A stretch of 5,388 nt of DNA. Source: Niveispirillum sp. Lineage in GTDB: Bacteria > Pseudomonadota > Alphaproteobacteria > Azospirillales > Azospirillaceae. Position numbers and translations under genes: made by a program. The notes under the pieces are model-generated. The model did no database searches and was not told the origin of the DNA. It worked only from the letters and a program-made list of their open reading frames with translations. The DNA lies in NCBI GenBank assembly GCA_016463045.1, contig JAEMSB010000344.1:1-5388 (forward strand), in the 5' to 3' direction. How positions within the stretch are numbered: position 1 is the first letter of the stretch; each line of letters opens with the position of its first letter. Of the stretch, positions 1 to 5,388 are shown one piece after another.

Positions 1-1940
1 GTGTAGTTCAGACGCTCGAACGCCGTCACTTCAAACTGGCTGTCCTCCTTGCGGTGTTCCAGACCGGCGGCAAAGCCGATGGGGCCTCCCGGCAGGGCCA
101 GGCTTTCGCCCAGGTCGCCGGTGACGCTGGCGTTCCAGACCTGCTGCTTGATGGTGGACTTCACGGGATTGTCATAGGTGACAAAATCCTGTGCCGCCTC
201 TGACGGGGCGCCCAGGCCGAATAGGTTCAAGGGCTTGCACGACCCGTCGCCGGCCTTGAACGTGTTGTAGCCCGACCAGGAAAAGACCGGGAAGTCCGAC
301 ACGGACGGAACCGAGGTCGGGTTCAGGTCGGAGCGGCAGACGATCTGGCCATTGGGGGCGCGTACCGCATCGATGGCGGCAAAGAACCGGTCATTCAGAC
401 GGGTCGGGCGTTTGTCGGTGGCATCGGTGCGGCCGTAATTATAGGACGCCTCGTACGACCAGCCATTATCCAGCTCTCCTTCAAAGCCGAGCACGCCGCG
501 ATAGGTGTCGCGGGTGTTGCGCACCACAGGATCGACCACGTCGGCATGATCGCGGGTGATGATGAACTGATAGGTGCTGGCCAATGCCGGCTCTGCCGCG
601 ATCTGGGCATTGGCAATGTCGCGCAGCTGCTGCGGGATGAAGGGGTTGTCCAGCTTGATGCGGATGCTGTCATCGAAGGTGCGCACACTTTCGACCTGAC
701 GGCTGGTATTGCGGACGTATTTGGCTTCCACGAACGGCTTGAAGTAGGGGTTCACCTCATAACGGGCGTTCAGATTGGCCGTCTGCGTGGACAGGTCGCC
801 GACCAGGGTGGCGCGGTCCAGATAGTCGGGCGTGCCGTCGCCGCCGAACTGGTCGTTATTGGCCAGGATACCATCCTGGAACGGACGCAGCTTGCCCGTG
901 GCCGGATCGATGACCAGACAGCCATAGCCACGGCGGCCCGGATAATTCTGAACACAGTCGCGGGTGCCGTTATTGTCCAGGTCGATATTGGGCGCGCGGC
1001 TGTTGGTGCCCGACACGGGGAAGCCCGTGCCACGCGGGTCAAAGCCAATGATGCCGTAGATCGATGACAGGCCGAAACGCTGGTTGGTGCCGAAGGCGCG
1101 GGCCTTGGCGTTCGTGGCGCGGCCGATCAGCGTCTGGCCGGCAATGGCCTGGTTGGCAGTGGACAGGGACAGGATGCGCGTGCCGGCGGTGACGCCTGCA
1201 GCGCGCAGCGCAGGGGTCAGGTCTGTTTCCTGAAGGAACAGGTCGGGATTGGCCGTGTCGTCGGCGATGCCGTTGCCGCGCGACCATTTGCGGTCACCAA
1301 ATTCCAACGGCTTCTGATCCACCGACGACAGCGACAGGGTGATGTTGCCCTTGCCGTCATCGAAATTGCGGCCGATGGTGGCGGCGACATAGCGGCGGTC
1401 GGCATCACCCTTTTCCGATAGGCCATATTGGGCGGTGATGTCCTGGCCCTCGAAATCCTTCTTCAGGACAAAGTTCACCACACCGGTCACAGCGTCGGAG
1501 CCATAGACGGCGGACGCACCGCCGGTCAGCACATCCACACGTTCGACCAGGGCCGACGGGATGGTGGAGATATCCACCGACGCCTCACCGGCGATGCCGG
1601 CCACATGGCGACGGCCATTGACCAGCACCAGGGTGCGGGCCGCCCCGAGACCGCGCAGATTGGCGGTCGGCACGGGCGACGCTGAAGAAAGCTGGTCGGA
1701 CGACCGGGTATTCTGCAGGGCCGGCAGACGGCTCAGCGCGTCGGAAATGCTGGTGATGCCACGTGCGGAGAGTTCCGCCTCGCCCAGGGCGGTGACGGGC
1801 ACGGGGCTCTGTTCGGCGGGCCGCGCGATGCGCGATCCGGTCACGACAATCTCTTCCAGAAGGCCGCTATCCTGCGCGATGGCGGGGCCGGCCAGCAGGG
1901 CCAGTGCGGTTGTGGTGGCCAGCAGATGCTTGGTGTTCAT
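1..1940 (-). CDS. TonB-dependent outer-membrane receptor, N-terminal part (runs off the left edge)
   Basis: This gene encodes an outer-membrane, TonB-driven active transporter; 646 codons are visible, open to the edge with no stop. Residues 1-22 look like a signal peptide (MNTKH, a Leu/Ala-rich core, then AIA before QD). A TonB-box-like EEIVVTGSRI follows at 29-38. The plug runs to about residue 165, with NLRGLGAARTLVLVNGRR at 94-111 and LTGGASAVYGSDAVTGVVNF at 138-157. The rest is barrel strands and loops, including C-KPLNLFG near 568-575 and GFAAGLEHRKE close to the edge, both typical of the long alphaproteobacterial receptors. Such proteins usually have about 900-1000 residues, so roughly a third is probably missing. 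The ATG at 1938-1940 is chosen because it begins the signal peptide and has a GAGGGA Shine-Dalgarno 7 bases upstream. Four cysteines are visible (329, 341, 535, 568), spaced as two possible loop disulfides. The substrate cannot be read from the sequence; the neighbouring amino-acid transporter is only a hint. Confidence 0.93.
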   Translation of the reverse strand, partial: MNTKHLLATTTALALLAGPAIAQDSGLLEEIVVTGSRIARPAEQSPVPVTALGEAELSARGITSISDALSRLPALQNTRSSDQLSSASPVPTANLRGLGAARTLVLVNGRRHVAGIAGEASVDISTIPSALVERVDVLTGGASAVYGSDAVTGVVNFVLKKDFEGQDITAQYGLSEKGDADRRYVAATIGRNFDDGKGNITLSLSSVDQKPLEFGDRKWSRGNGIADDTANPDLFLQETDLTPALRAAGVTAGTRILSLSTANQAIAGQTLIGRATNAKARAFGTNQRFGLSSIYGIIGFDPRGTGFPVSGTNSRAPNIDLDNNGTRDCVQNYPGRRGYGCLVIDPATGKLRPFQDGILANNDQFGGDGTPDYLDRATLVGDLSTQTANLNARYEVNPYFKPFVEAKYVRNTSRQVESVRTFDDSIRIKLDNPFIPQQLRDIANAQIAAEPALASTYQFIITRDHADVVDPVVRNTRDTYRGVLGFEGELDNGWSYEASYNYGRTDATDKRPTRLNDRFFAAIDAVRAPNGQIVCRSDLNPTSVPSVSDFPVFSWSGYNTFKAGDGSCKPLNLFGLGAPSEAAQDFVTYDNPVKSTIKQQVWNASVTGDLGESLALPGGPIGFAAGLEHRKEDSQFEVTAFERLNY

Positions 1941-1947
1941 GGTGAAG

Positions 1948-1953
1948 TCCCTC
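1948..1953 (-). promoter_or_regulatory. Shine-Dalgarno of the TonB-dependent receptor gene
   Basis: The minus strand reads GAGGGA, 7 bases before the ATG at 1940. Spacing and match to the 16S anti-SD are good, which supports this start and independent translation of the receptor rather than coupling to the ATPase gene upstream. Confidence 0.65.
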
Positions 1954-2001
1954 AACTGAAGTCTCCCGAGTGTCTGGATGGGCCCGCCCGTTTGCCGGGT
2001 C

Positions 2002-2013
2002 TCGTGCCCACGA
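2002..2013. repeat. Short inverted repeat between the ATPase gene and the receptor gene
   Basis: TCGTG-CC-CACGA is a perfect 5-base dyad around a 2-base centre. It lies 61 bases before the receptor start, inside the 97-base intergenic space 1941-2039. The centre is too short for a stable hairpin, so if it has a role it would be as a protein-binding dyad. A dyad of this size can arise by chance in GC-rich DNA. No -35/-10 pair is convincing beside it. Confidence 0.25.
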
Positions 2014-2039
2014 TGGTTTGGGTGGCGTTTCGACTGGGT

Positions 2040-2822
2040 TCAGGCGTGGCCGGCGCGGTGCAGGCTGCTGGCCAGAAAGGTGCGCAGGCGGTCGCTCTGC
2101 GGGTTGCTCATCAGGTCGGCGGGCGTGCCCTGCTCCTCAATCCGGCCCTTGTGCAGAAAGACAAGCTGACTGCCGACATCGCGGGCGAAGGCCATTTCGT
2201 GGGTCACGACCACCATGGTCCGCCCCTCCTCGGCCAGACCGCGCATGACGCGCAGCACCTCGCCCACCAGTTCGGGGTCCAGCGCGCTGGTCGGTTCATC
2301 GAACAGCATCACGTCGGGTTCCATGGCCAGCGCGCGGGCGATGGCCACGCGCTGCTGCTCGCCGCCTGACAGATGTGCCGGATACGCATCGCGCCGGTGC
2401 AGGACACCGACACGGGCCAGATAATGCTCAGCCCGTTCGATCGCTTCCGCCTTGGACAGGCCATTGACCCGGATCGGTGCTTCAATGACGTTGCGCAGGA
2501 CCGTCATGTGGCCCCACAGATTGAACTGCTGAAACACCATCGACAGGCGGGCACGCAGGCGGCGTAGCTGGGTAGGGTCGGCTGCGGTCAGCTCTCCCGT
2601 TCGGTCGGGCGTCAGGGCCAGACGCTCCCCCGCCACCGTCAGGCACCCGGCATGGGGCCGTTCCAGCAGGTTCAGACAGCGCAGCAGGGTGCTTTTTCCG
2701 GACCCCGACGCACCAATCAGGGCGATGACATCGCCGGCTCTGGCCTGAAGCGAGACATCATGCAGCACATCGATGCTGCCATAGCGTTTGGCGATATTGT
2801 CGGCTTGCAGCTTGATTTCCAT
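2040..2822 (-). CDS. aotP: Arginine/ornithine-type ABC transporter ATP-binding protein (AotP/HisP family)
   Basis: This is the cytoplasmic ATPase subunit (260 residues) that powers import through the two permeases encoded upstream. Every nucleotide-binding motif is intact: Walker A GASGSGKST at 37-45, Q-loop VFQQF with Gln98, signature LSGGE at 151-155, Walker B VMLFDE at 171-176 with catalytic Glu176, D-loop SALD at 179-182, and switch His208 in VVVTHEM. The 70-90 insert (LALTPDRTGEL...) and FNLWGHMTVLRNVIEAPI at 100-117 are hallmarks of the HisP/AotP basic-amino-acid branch, and the length matches HisP. The ATG at 2820-2822 lies 8 bases after the AotO stop. An in-frame GTG at 2832-2834 overlaps that stop as GTGA and would add four residues (MSHP); neither start has a strong Shine-Dalgarno. 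The longer open frame up to 3104 only reads through the AotO gene out of frame. Family assignment is very secure; arginine/ornithine specificity is inferred from gene order. Confidence 0.95.
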   Translation of the reverse strand: MEIKLQADNIAKRYGSIDVLHDVSLQARAGDVIALIGASGSGKSTLLRCLNLLERPHAGCLTVAGERLALTPDRTGELTAADPTQLRRLRARLSMVFQQFNLWGHMTVLRNVIEAPIRVNGLSKAEAIERAEHYLARVGVLHRRDAYPAHLSGGEQQRVAIARALAMEPDVMLFDEPTSALDPELVGEVLRVMRGLAEEGRTMVVVTHEMAFARDVGSQLVFLHKGRIEEQGTPADLMSNPQSDRLRTFLASSLHRAGHA

Positions 2823-2830
2823 GGGATGGC

Positions 2831-3946
2831 TCACGGGCTCAATAGGTTGCCGGAACGGCGCAGGCGGGTGCCGGCCAGCTTGCCCAGGCGGTTGCCGGGG
2901 AAGGCCATGCGGGTGGCGATGCGGGCGAATAACAGGCCGCCGCCATGACTGATGACGGGCACGGCCTGACCGCTGACAGGATCGATGATGTCGGCCACGA
3001 TCTCGCCTTCCTCCACCGCCGCACCCAGGGGGCGGCGATAGACCAGGACACCGGCGGCCGGCGCGGTCAGCGGTTCCACCGCTTCCAGGGGCGTGGCCGC
3101 GCACAGCGATGGCGGCAGGGTGGGAACAGGGCCGGTCAGAACGCCCGCATGGGCCAGAAAAGCCACCAGGGCGCGGGCGTCACGGTCGGCCAGATCATGA
3201 TCGACATCGGCCTGACCGCGCAGTTCTACCGTCACCGACCGGCAGGACAGCGGAATGGGATGGTCGGGGAAGCGCTTTTGCAGGGTGGTCCATGGACGGC
3301 TCACCGCCTCGTCGAACGGGTTGTCGCCGCTTTCATCCGCCGTCAGCAGCGCCTGGGCGCCCAGCAGGCGGGCCAGCGGTTCCACCTCTTCGGCCAGCGG
3401 GGTCAGGGTGTAGAGATGCATCACGGCCTCATGGTCGCAATGCAGGTCCAGCACCCAGTCGGCGCCCACCGCCAGCGACATCAGCAGCACCTTCAGATGC
3501 TGGGCCGGCGATTGCGGCCGCATTTCCGACAGGGCGTCGGCCAGGGCCGCACGGATCATGGCCGTATTGGCGACGGGATCATCGCCCAGCCGGCCCTGCA
3601 CACGCGCTGCGGCGGCAGGGGCCAACCAGGGGAAGTCACGGTTGAAATTGCGCCCGTCGGTCAGGTCGAACCGGCCCAGCATGTCGCCCAGCACCGCCTG
3701 TGACAGACCAATGGGATTTGCGATGGGCACCAGCACCACCTCGCCCACCAGCTTGCCCTCTGCCTCAAGGTTGGTCAGGCGGCGGCGCAGCTTGTCGGCG
3801 ACCAGCATGGCCGGGATTTCATCAGCATGCAGGCTGGCCTGGATATGCACACGGGGGCGTCCGCCGGGGGTGCCGAAGCGCTGCACCGTCACGGTACGGT
3901 GGGTGCCTTGCGTCGTGCCGGGCAGGGACAGGGTTTCAGATCGCAC
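2831..3946 (-). CDS. aotO: AotO-type succinylglutamate desuccinylase/aspartoacylase family protein
   Basis: This is a predicted cytoplasmic zinc hydrolase of 371 residues; no signal peptide is seen. The first metal site is LHADE, with His40 and Glu43 as likely ligands. A substrate-side NFNRDF follows at 100-105, the third ligand is His169 in DLHCDHEA, and Glu241 in TVELRG is the likely general base. The C-terminal 70-80 residues form the family's small beta domain (GVLVYRRPLG, then VSGQAVPVISHGGGLLFARI). The family cleaves N-acyl groups from amino acids, such as succinylglutamate or acetylaspartate. The gene sits between permease and ATPase genes exactly as aotO does in Pseudomonas aot operons, where, as I recall, it was not required for arginine uptake and its reaction is unknown. 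The GTG at 3944-3946 is chosen because GAGGAG stands 10 bases upstream and the protein then begins just before the conserved domain. The extension to 4036 would lie inside the permease gene and encodes a low-complexity Pro/Ala stretch. Confidence 0.88.
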   Translation of the reverse strand: MRSETLSLPGTTQGTHRTVTVQRFGTPGGRPRVHIQASLHADEIPAMLVADKLRRRLTNLEAEGKLVGEVVLVPIANPIGLSQAVLGDMLGRFDLTDGRNFNRDFPWLAPAAAARVQGRLGDDPVANTAMIRAALADALSEMRPQSPAQHLKVLLMSLAVGADWVLDLHCDHEAVMHLYTLTPLAEEVEPLARLLGAQALLTADESGDNPFDEAVSRPWTTLQKRFPDHPIPLSCRSVTVELRGQADVDHDLADRDARALVAFLAHAGVLTGPVPTLPPSLCAATPLEAVEPLTAPAAGVLVYRRPLGAAVEEGEIVADIIDPVSGQAVPVISHGGGLLFARIATRMAFPGNRLGKLAGTRLRRSGNLLSP

Positions 3947-3956
3947 GATGGTGCCG

Positions 3957-3962
3957 CTCCTC
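3957..3962 (-). promoter_or_regulatory. Shine-Dalgarno that fixes the AotO start
   Basis: The minus strand reads GAGGAG, overlapping the TGA stop of the upstream permease gene as TGAGGAG, 10 bases before the GTG at 3946. This is the strongest Shine-Dalgarno in the operon. Ribosomes ending on the permease gene would finish on top of it, which favours reinitiation and decides against the longer upstream AotO frame. Confidence 0.65.
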
Positions 3963-4662
3963 AAGAGGCACCGGCCGGGCGCGCCAGATGCCGCAGCAGG
4001 CGGCGCTCCAGCAGCCGGAACAGGCCGGTGATGCACAGGGTCAGGGCGAGATAGAACAGGGCCGCCGTGCCGAACGCTTCCACCGCCAACAAGGTGTTGG
4101 CATGGACGTCGCGGGCCACGCGGGTGATCTCCACCAGGGTCACCGCACTGGCGATGGAAGTGGCGTGCATCAGCATCACCAGCTCATTGCCATATTGCGG
4201 CAGGGCGCGGCGGACGGCGCCGGGGATCAGGATGCGGGTGTAGATGTCAAAGCCCGTCATGCCCAGGCTGCGCGCTGCCTCCACCTCTCCCGCCGGGGTG
4301 GCGCGCAGCGCACCGGCCAGCATTTCGGTCGTGTAGGCAGCCGTGTTCAGCGTGAAAGCGATCCAGGCACAGAACCAGGGTTCACGCAGCAGCGGCCACA
4401 GGCTGCTTTCCCGGACCATATCGAACTGCGCCAGCCCGAAATAGACCATGAAAAGCTGCACCAGCAGCGGCGTGCCGCGCAGCACATAGGTGAACAGGAA
4501 GACGGGCCGCGACAGGTAGGGGTTGGCCGACACCCGCGCCACCGCCAACGGCAGCGACAGGCTCAGGCCGGCGGCGGCAGAGGCCAGCAGCAGTAGGATG
4601 GTGACGCGGGCCCCGTCCAGAAAGGCGGGCAGATTGTCCTGGATAATCTGAAGATCGATCAT
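3961..4662 (-). CDS. aotM: Arginine/ornithine-type ABC transporter permease (AotM/HisM family)
   Basis: This inner-membrane permease (233 residues) pairs with the AotQ protein to form the channel. About five hydrophobic segments are visible, near residues 20-42, 53-77, 97-118, 160-185 and 200-225. RGTPLLVQ at 62-69 is the HisM/GlnP family motif. The cytoplasmic EAA loop, which docks on the ATPase, begins EAARSLGM at 128 and ends at Pro147. YFGLAQFD and LNTAAYTTE closely match what I recall of Pseudomonas AotM, and the length is normal. The ATG at 4660-4662 shares one base with the AotQ stop (TGATG). A GTG directly before it at 4663-4665 is in frame and would give one more residue with a GTGA overlap; an AAGG stretch upstream could serve either. 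The ATG is preferred because relatives start MI-D at this point. Tight coupling implies equal production of the two permeases. Confidence 0.94.
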   Translation of the reverse strand: MIDLQIIQDNLPAFLDGARVTILLLLASAAAGLSLSLPLAVARVSANPYLSRPVFLFTYVLRGTPLLVQLFMVYFGLAQFDMVRESSLWPLLREPWFCAWIAFTLNTAAYTTEMLAGALRATPAGEVEAARSLGMTGFDIYTRILIPGAVRRALPQYGNELVMLMHATSIASAVTLVEITRVARDVHANTLLAVEAFGTAALFYLALTLCITGLFRLLERRLLRHLARPAGAS

Positions 4663-5348
4663 CACAGCACCGCCTTGCGCACGCCGAGCGAGAAGCGCTT
4701 TTCAACCTGGCCAAGCGCCAAGATCGATACCGTCGTCACCGCCAGATAAATGGCCGCGACGGCGGCATAGAAGGTGAAGGGCTGGGCCGTGGCGGCGGTC
4801 GCCAGGCTGGCGCGGTGGACCATGTCATCCAGACCGATGATCGACACCAGGGCCGAGGCCTTGACCATGACCAGCCAGTTATTGGCAAAACCGGGGATGG
4901 CGTGGCGGATCATCTGCGGCAGGGTGATGTGCCAGAGAACCTGAAACCCGCTCATCCCATAAGCCAGCCCGGCTTCGGCCTGTCCCTTAGGGATCGCCAG
5001 GAAGGCGCCCCGGAAGGTTTCCGTCAGATAGGCGCCATAGATGAAGCCCAGGGTCAGGCTGCCGGCCAGGAACGGATCGACATCAATATAGTCCCAGCCC
5101 AGACGCAGGCCGATATCATTGACCAGCGCCTGACCGCCATAGAACAGGGCCAGCATCAGCACCAGATCGGGAATGGAGCGGATCAGCGTGGTGTAGGCGC
5201 CTGCCACCGCCTGCAAGCCGCGCCCTGTGGACAGCTTGGCCAGGGCGCCGGCCAGACCGAACAGCGAGGCGATGGCAAGCGAGACCAGCGACACCGACAA
5301 TGTCGTCAGCAAACCGTCAAGCAGGATGGGCAGATACTCGATCAGCAT
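4662..5348 (-). CDS. aotQ: Arginine/ornithine-type ABC transporter permease (AotQ/HisQ family)
   Basis: This is the first permease of the operon, an inner-membrane protein of 228 residues, the same length as HisQ. Family marks are YTTLIRSIPDLVLML at 52-66, IDVDPFLAGSLTLGFIYGAY at 88-107, ETFRGAF at 110-116, and a C-terminal EKRFSLGVRKAVL. Hydrophobic segments lie near 12-37, 58-78, 93-118, 155-175 and 195-215. The EAA loop starts EAGLAYGM at 125, with Gly in place of the second Ala, and ends at Pro144; this is a mild departure that should not disable it. The ATG at 5346-5348 (MLIEYLPILLDGL) is chosen because it aligns with the HisQ N-terminus. Other in-frame starts are the ATG at 5352-5354 and the GTG at 5367-5369; none has a good Shine-Dalgarno, so the start is the weakest part of this call. 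The binding-protein gene usually precedes it and is beyond the window. Confidence 0.92.
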   Translation of the reverse strand: MLIEYLPILLDGLLTTLSVSLVSLAIASLFGLAGALAKLSTGRGLQAVAGAYTTLIRSIPDLVLMLALFYGGQALVNDIGLRLGWDYIDVDPFLAGSLTLGFIYGAYLTETFRGAFLAIPKGQAEAGLAYGMSGFQVLWHITLPQMIRHAIPGFANNWLVMVKASALVSIIGLDDMVHRASLATAATAQPFTFYAAVAAIYLAVTTVSILALGQVEKRFSLGVRKAVL

Positions 5349-5369
5349 GGGCATGCAACCGGCGTTCAC

Positions 5370-5386
5370 CCCCGACAGGGCCGGGG
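5370..5386. other. Possible short GC hairpin before the first permease gene
   Basis: CCCCG and CGGGG form a 5-base all-GC stem around a 7-base loop, 21 bases upstream of the chosen AotQ start. Hairpins between a binding-protein gene and its permease genes often protect the upstream mRNA or reduce downstream expression, but this stem is short, has no U-run and lies at the window edge. It would argue against the GTG at 5369 as the start, because that codon would sit directly against the stem. Confidence 0.25.
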
Positions 5387-5388
5387 AT

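Noticed and set aside
546..1067. Plus-strand open frame of 173 residues opposite the receptor gene
   Set aside because: It mirrors the receptor reading frame and resembles no protein family I know; the receptor frame on the minus strand carries all recognisable motifs.
1987..1999. Hairpin CCCG-TTTGC-CGGG as a terminator after the ATPase gene
   Set aside because: The stem is only four base pairs and no U-run follows on the transcribed strand, so it is not a credible intrinsic terminator.
2823..3104. N-terminal extension of the ATPase to 3104
   Set aside because: It is an out-of-frame reading of the AotO C-terminal region; HisP-type ATPases begin just before the KRYG segment, as the ATG at 2822 gives.
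2831..3946. Reading the deacylase as AstE of the arginine succinyltransferase pathway
   Set aside because: AstE genes sit with astCADB, none of which is present; the position inside a QM-O-P transporter block points to the AotO branch instead.
3947..4036. N-terminal extension of AotO to an upstream ATG at 4036
   Set aside because: It would overlap the AotM gene by 76 bases, encodes low-complexity Pro/Ala sequence, and bypasses the GAGGAG site that serves the GTG at 3946.
2945..4596. Long plus-strand open frames opposite the deacylase and permease genes (298, 252, 178 and 157 residues)
   Set aside because: They are antisense to strongly recognisable genes, rich in Arg, Gly, Gln and Pro, lack any family motif, and are expected by chance in GC-rich coding DNA.
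5349..5369. Upstream starts of AotQ (GTG at 5369, ATG at 5354)
   Set aside because: They are possible, but neither has a properly spaced Shine-Dalgarno and the HisQ family N-terminus aligns with the ATG at 5348. Kept as alternatives, not excluded.
1..5388. A new defence, toxin-antitoxin or mobile system in the window
   Set aside because: Both strands were inspected and all coding space is explained by transport genes; no integrase, transposase, nuclease, direct repeat array or toxin-sized orphan gene with support was found.

Overview
The window is a GC-rich stretch in which every supported gene lies on the minus strand, so transcription runs from the right edge to the left. Proteobacterial origin is clear from the protein families. 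The long TonB-dependent receptor at the left edge has the sequence style common in Alphaproteobacteria (Caulobacter, sphingomonads, Azospirillaceae such as Niveispirillum or Nitrospirillum). The exact taxon is a guess.

Right to centre (5348 down to 2040): four tightly packed genes form a basic-amino-acid ABC transporter operon. In transcription order they are an AotQ/HisQ-type permease, an AotM/HisM-type permease, an AotO-type zinc-dependent deacylase (succinylglutamate desuccinylase/aspartoacylase superfamily) and an AotP/HisP-type ATPase. Junctions overlap or leave at most 14 bases. This order matches the aotJQMOP arginine/ornithine operon of Pseudomonas aeruginosa, so arginine/ornithine is the best substrate guess. 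The periplasmic binding protein (AotJ equivalent) is not in the window and would be expected just beyond the right edge.

Left (1940 down to the window edge): the N-terminal 646 codons of a TonB-dependent outer-membrane receptor, with signal peptide, TonB-box-like segment, complete plug and part of the barrel. It runs off the edge without a stop. It follows the ATPase gene on the same strand after 97 bases with its own Shine-Dalgarno and no convincing terminator in between.

Together the genes could form one uptake route: receptor across the outer membrane, binding protein and QMP complex across the inner membrane, and AotO acting on the imported or an acylated substrate. The receptor's membership in this route is inference. 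I saw no RNA gene, mobile element, CRISPR array or recognisable defence system. The main points of interest are the AotO hydrolase inside a transporter operon and the receptor placed next to it.
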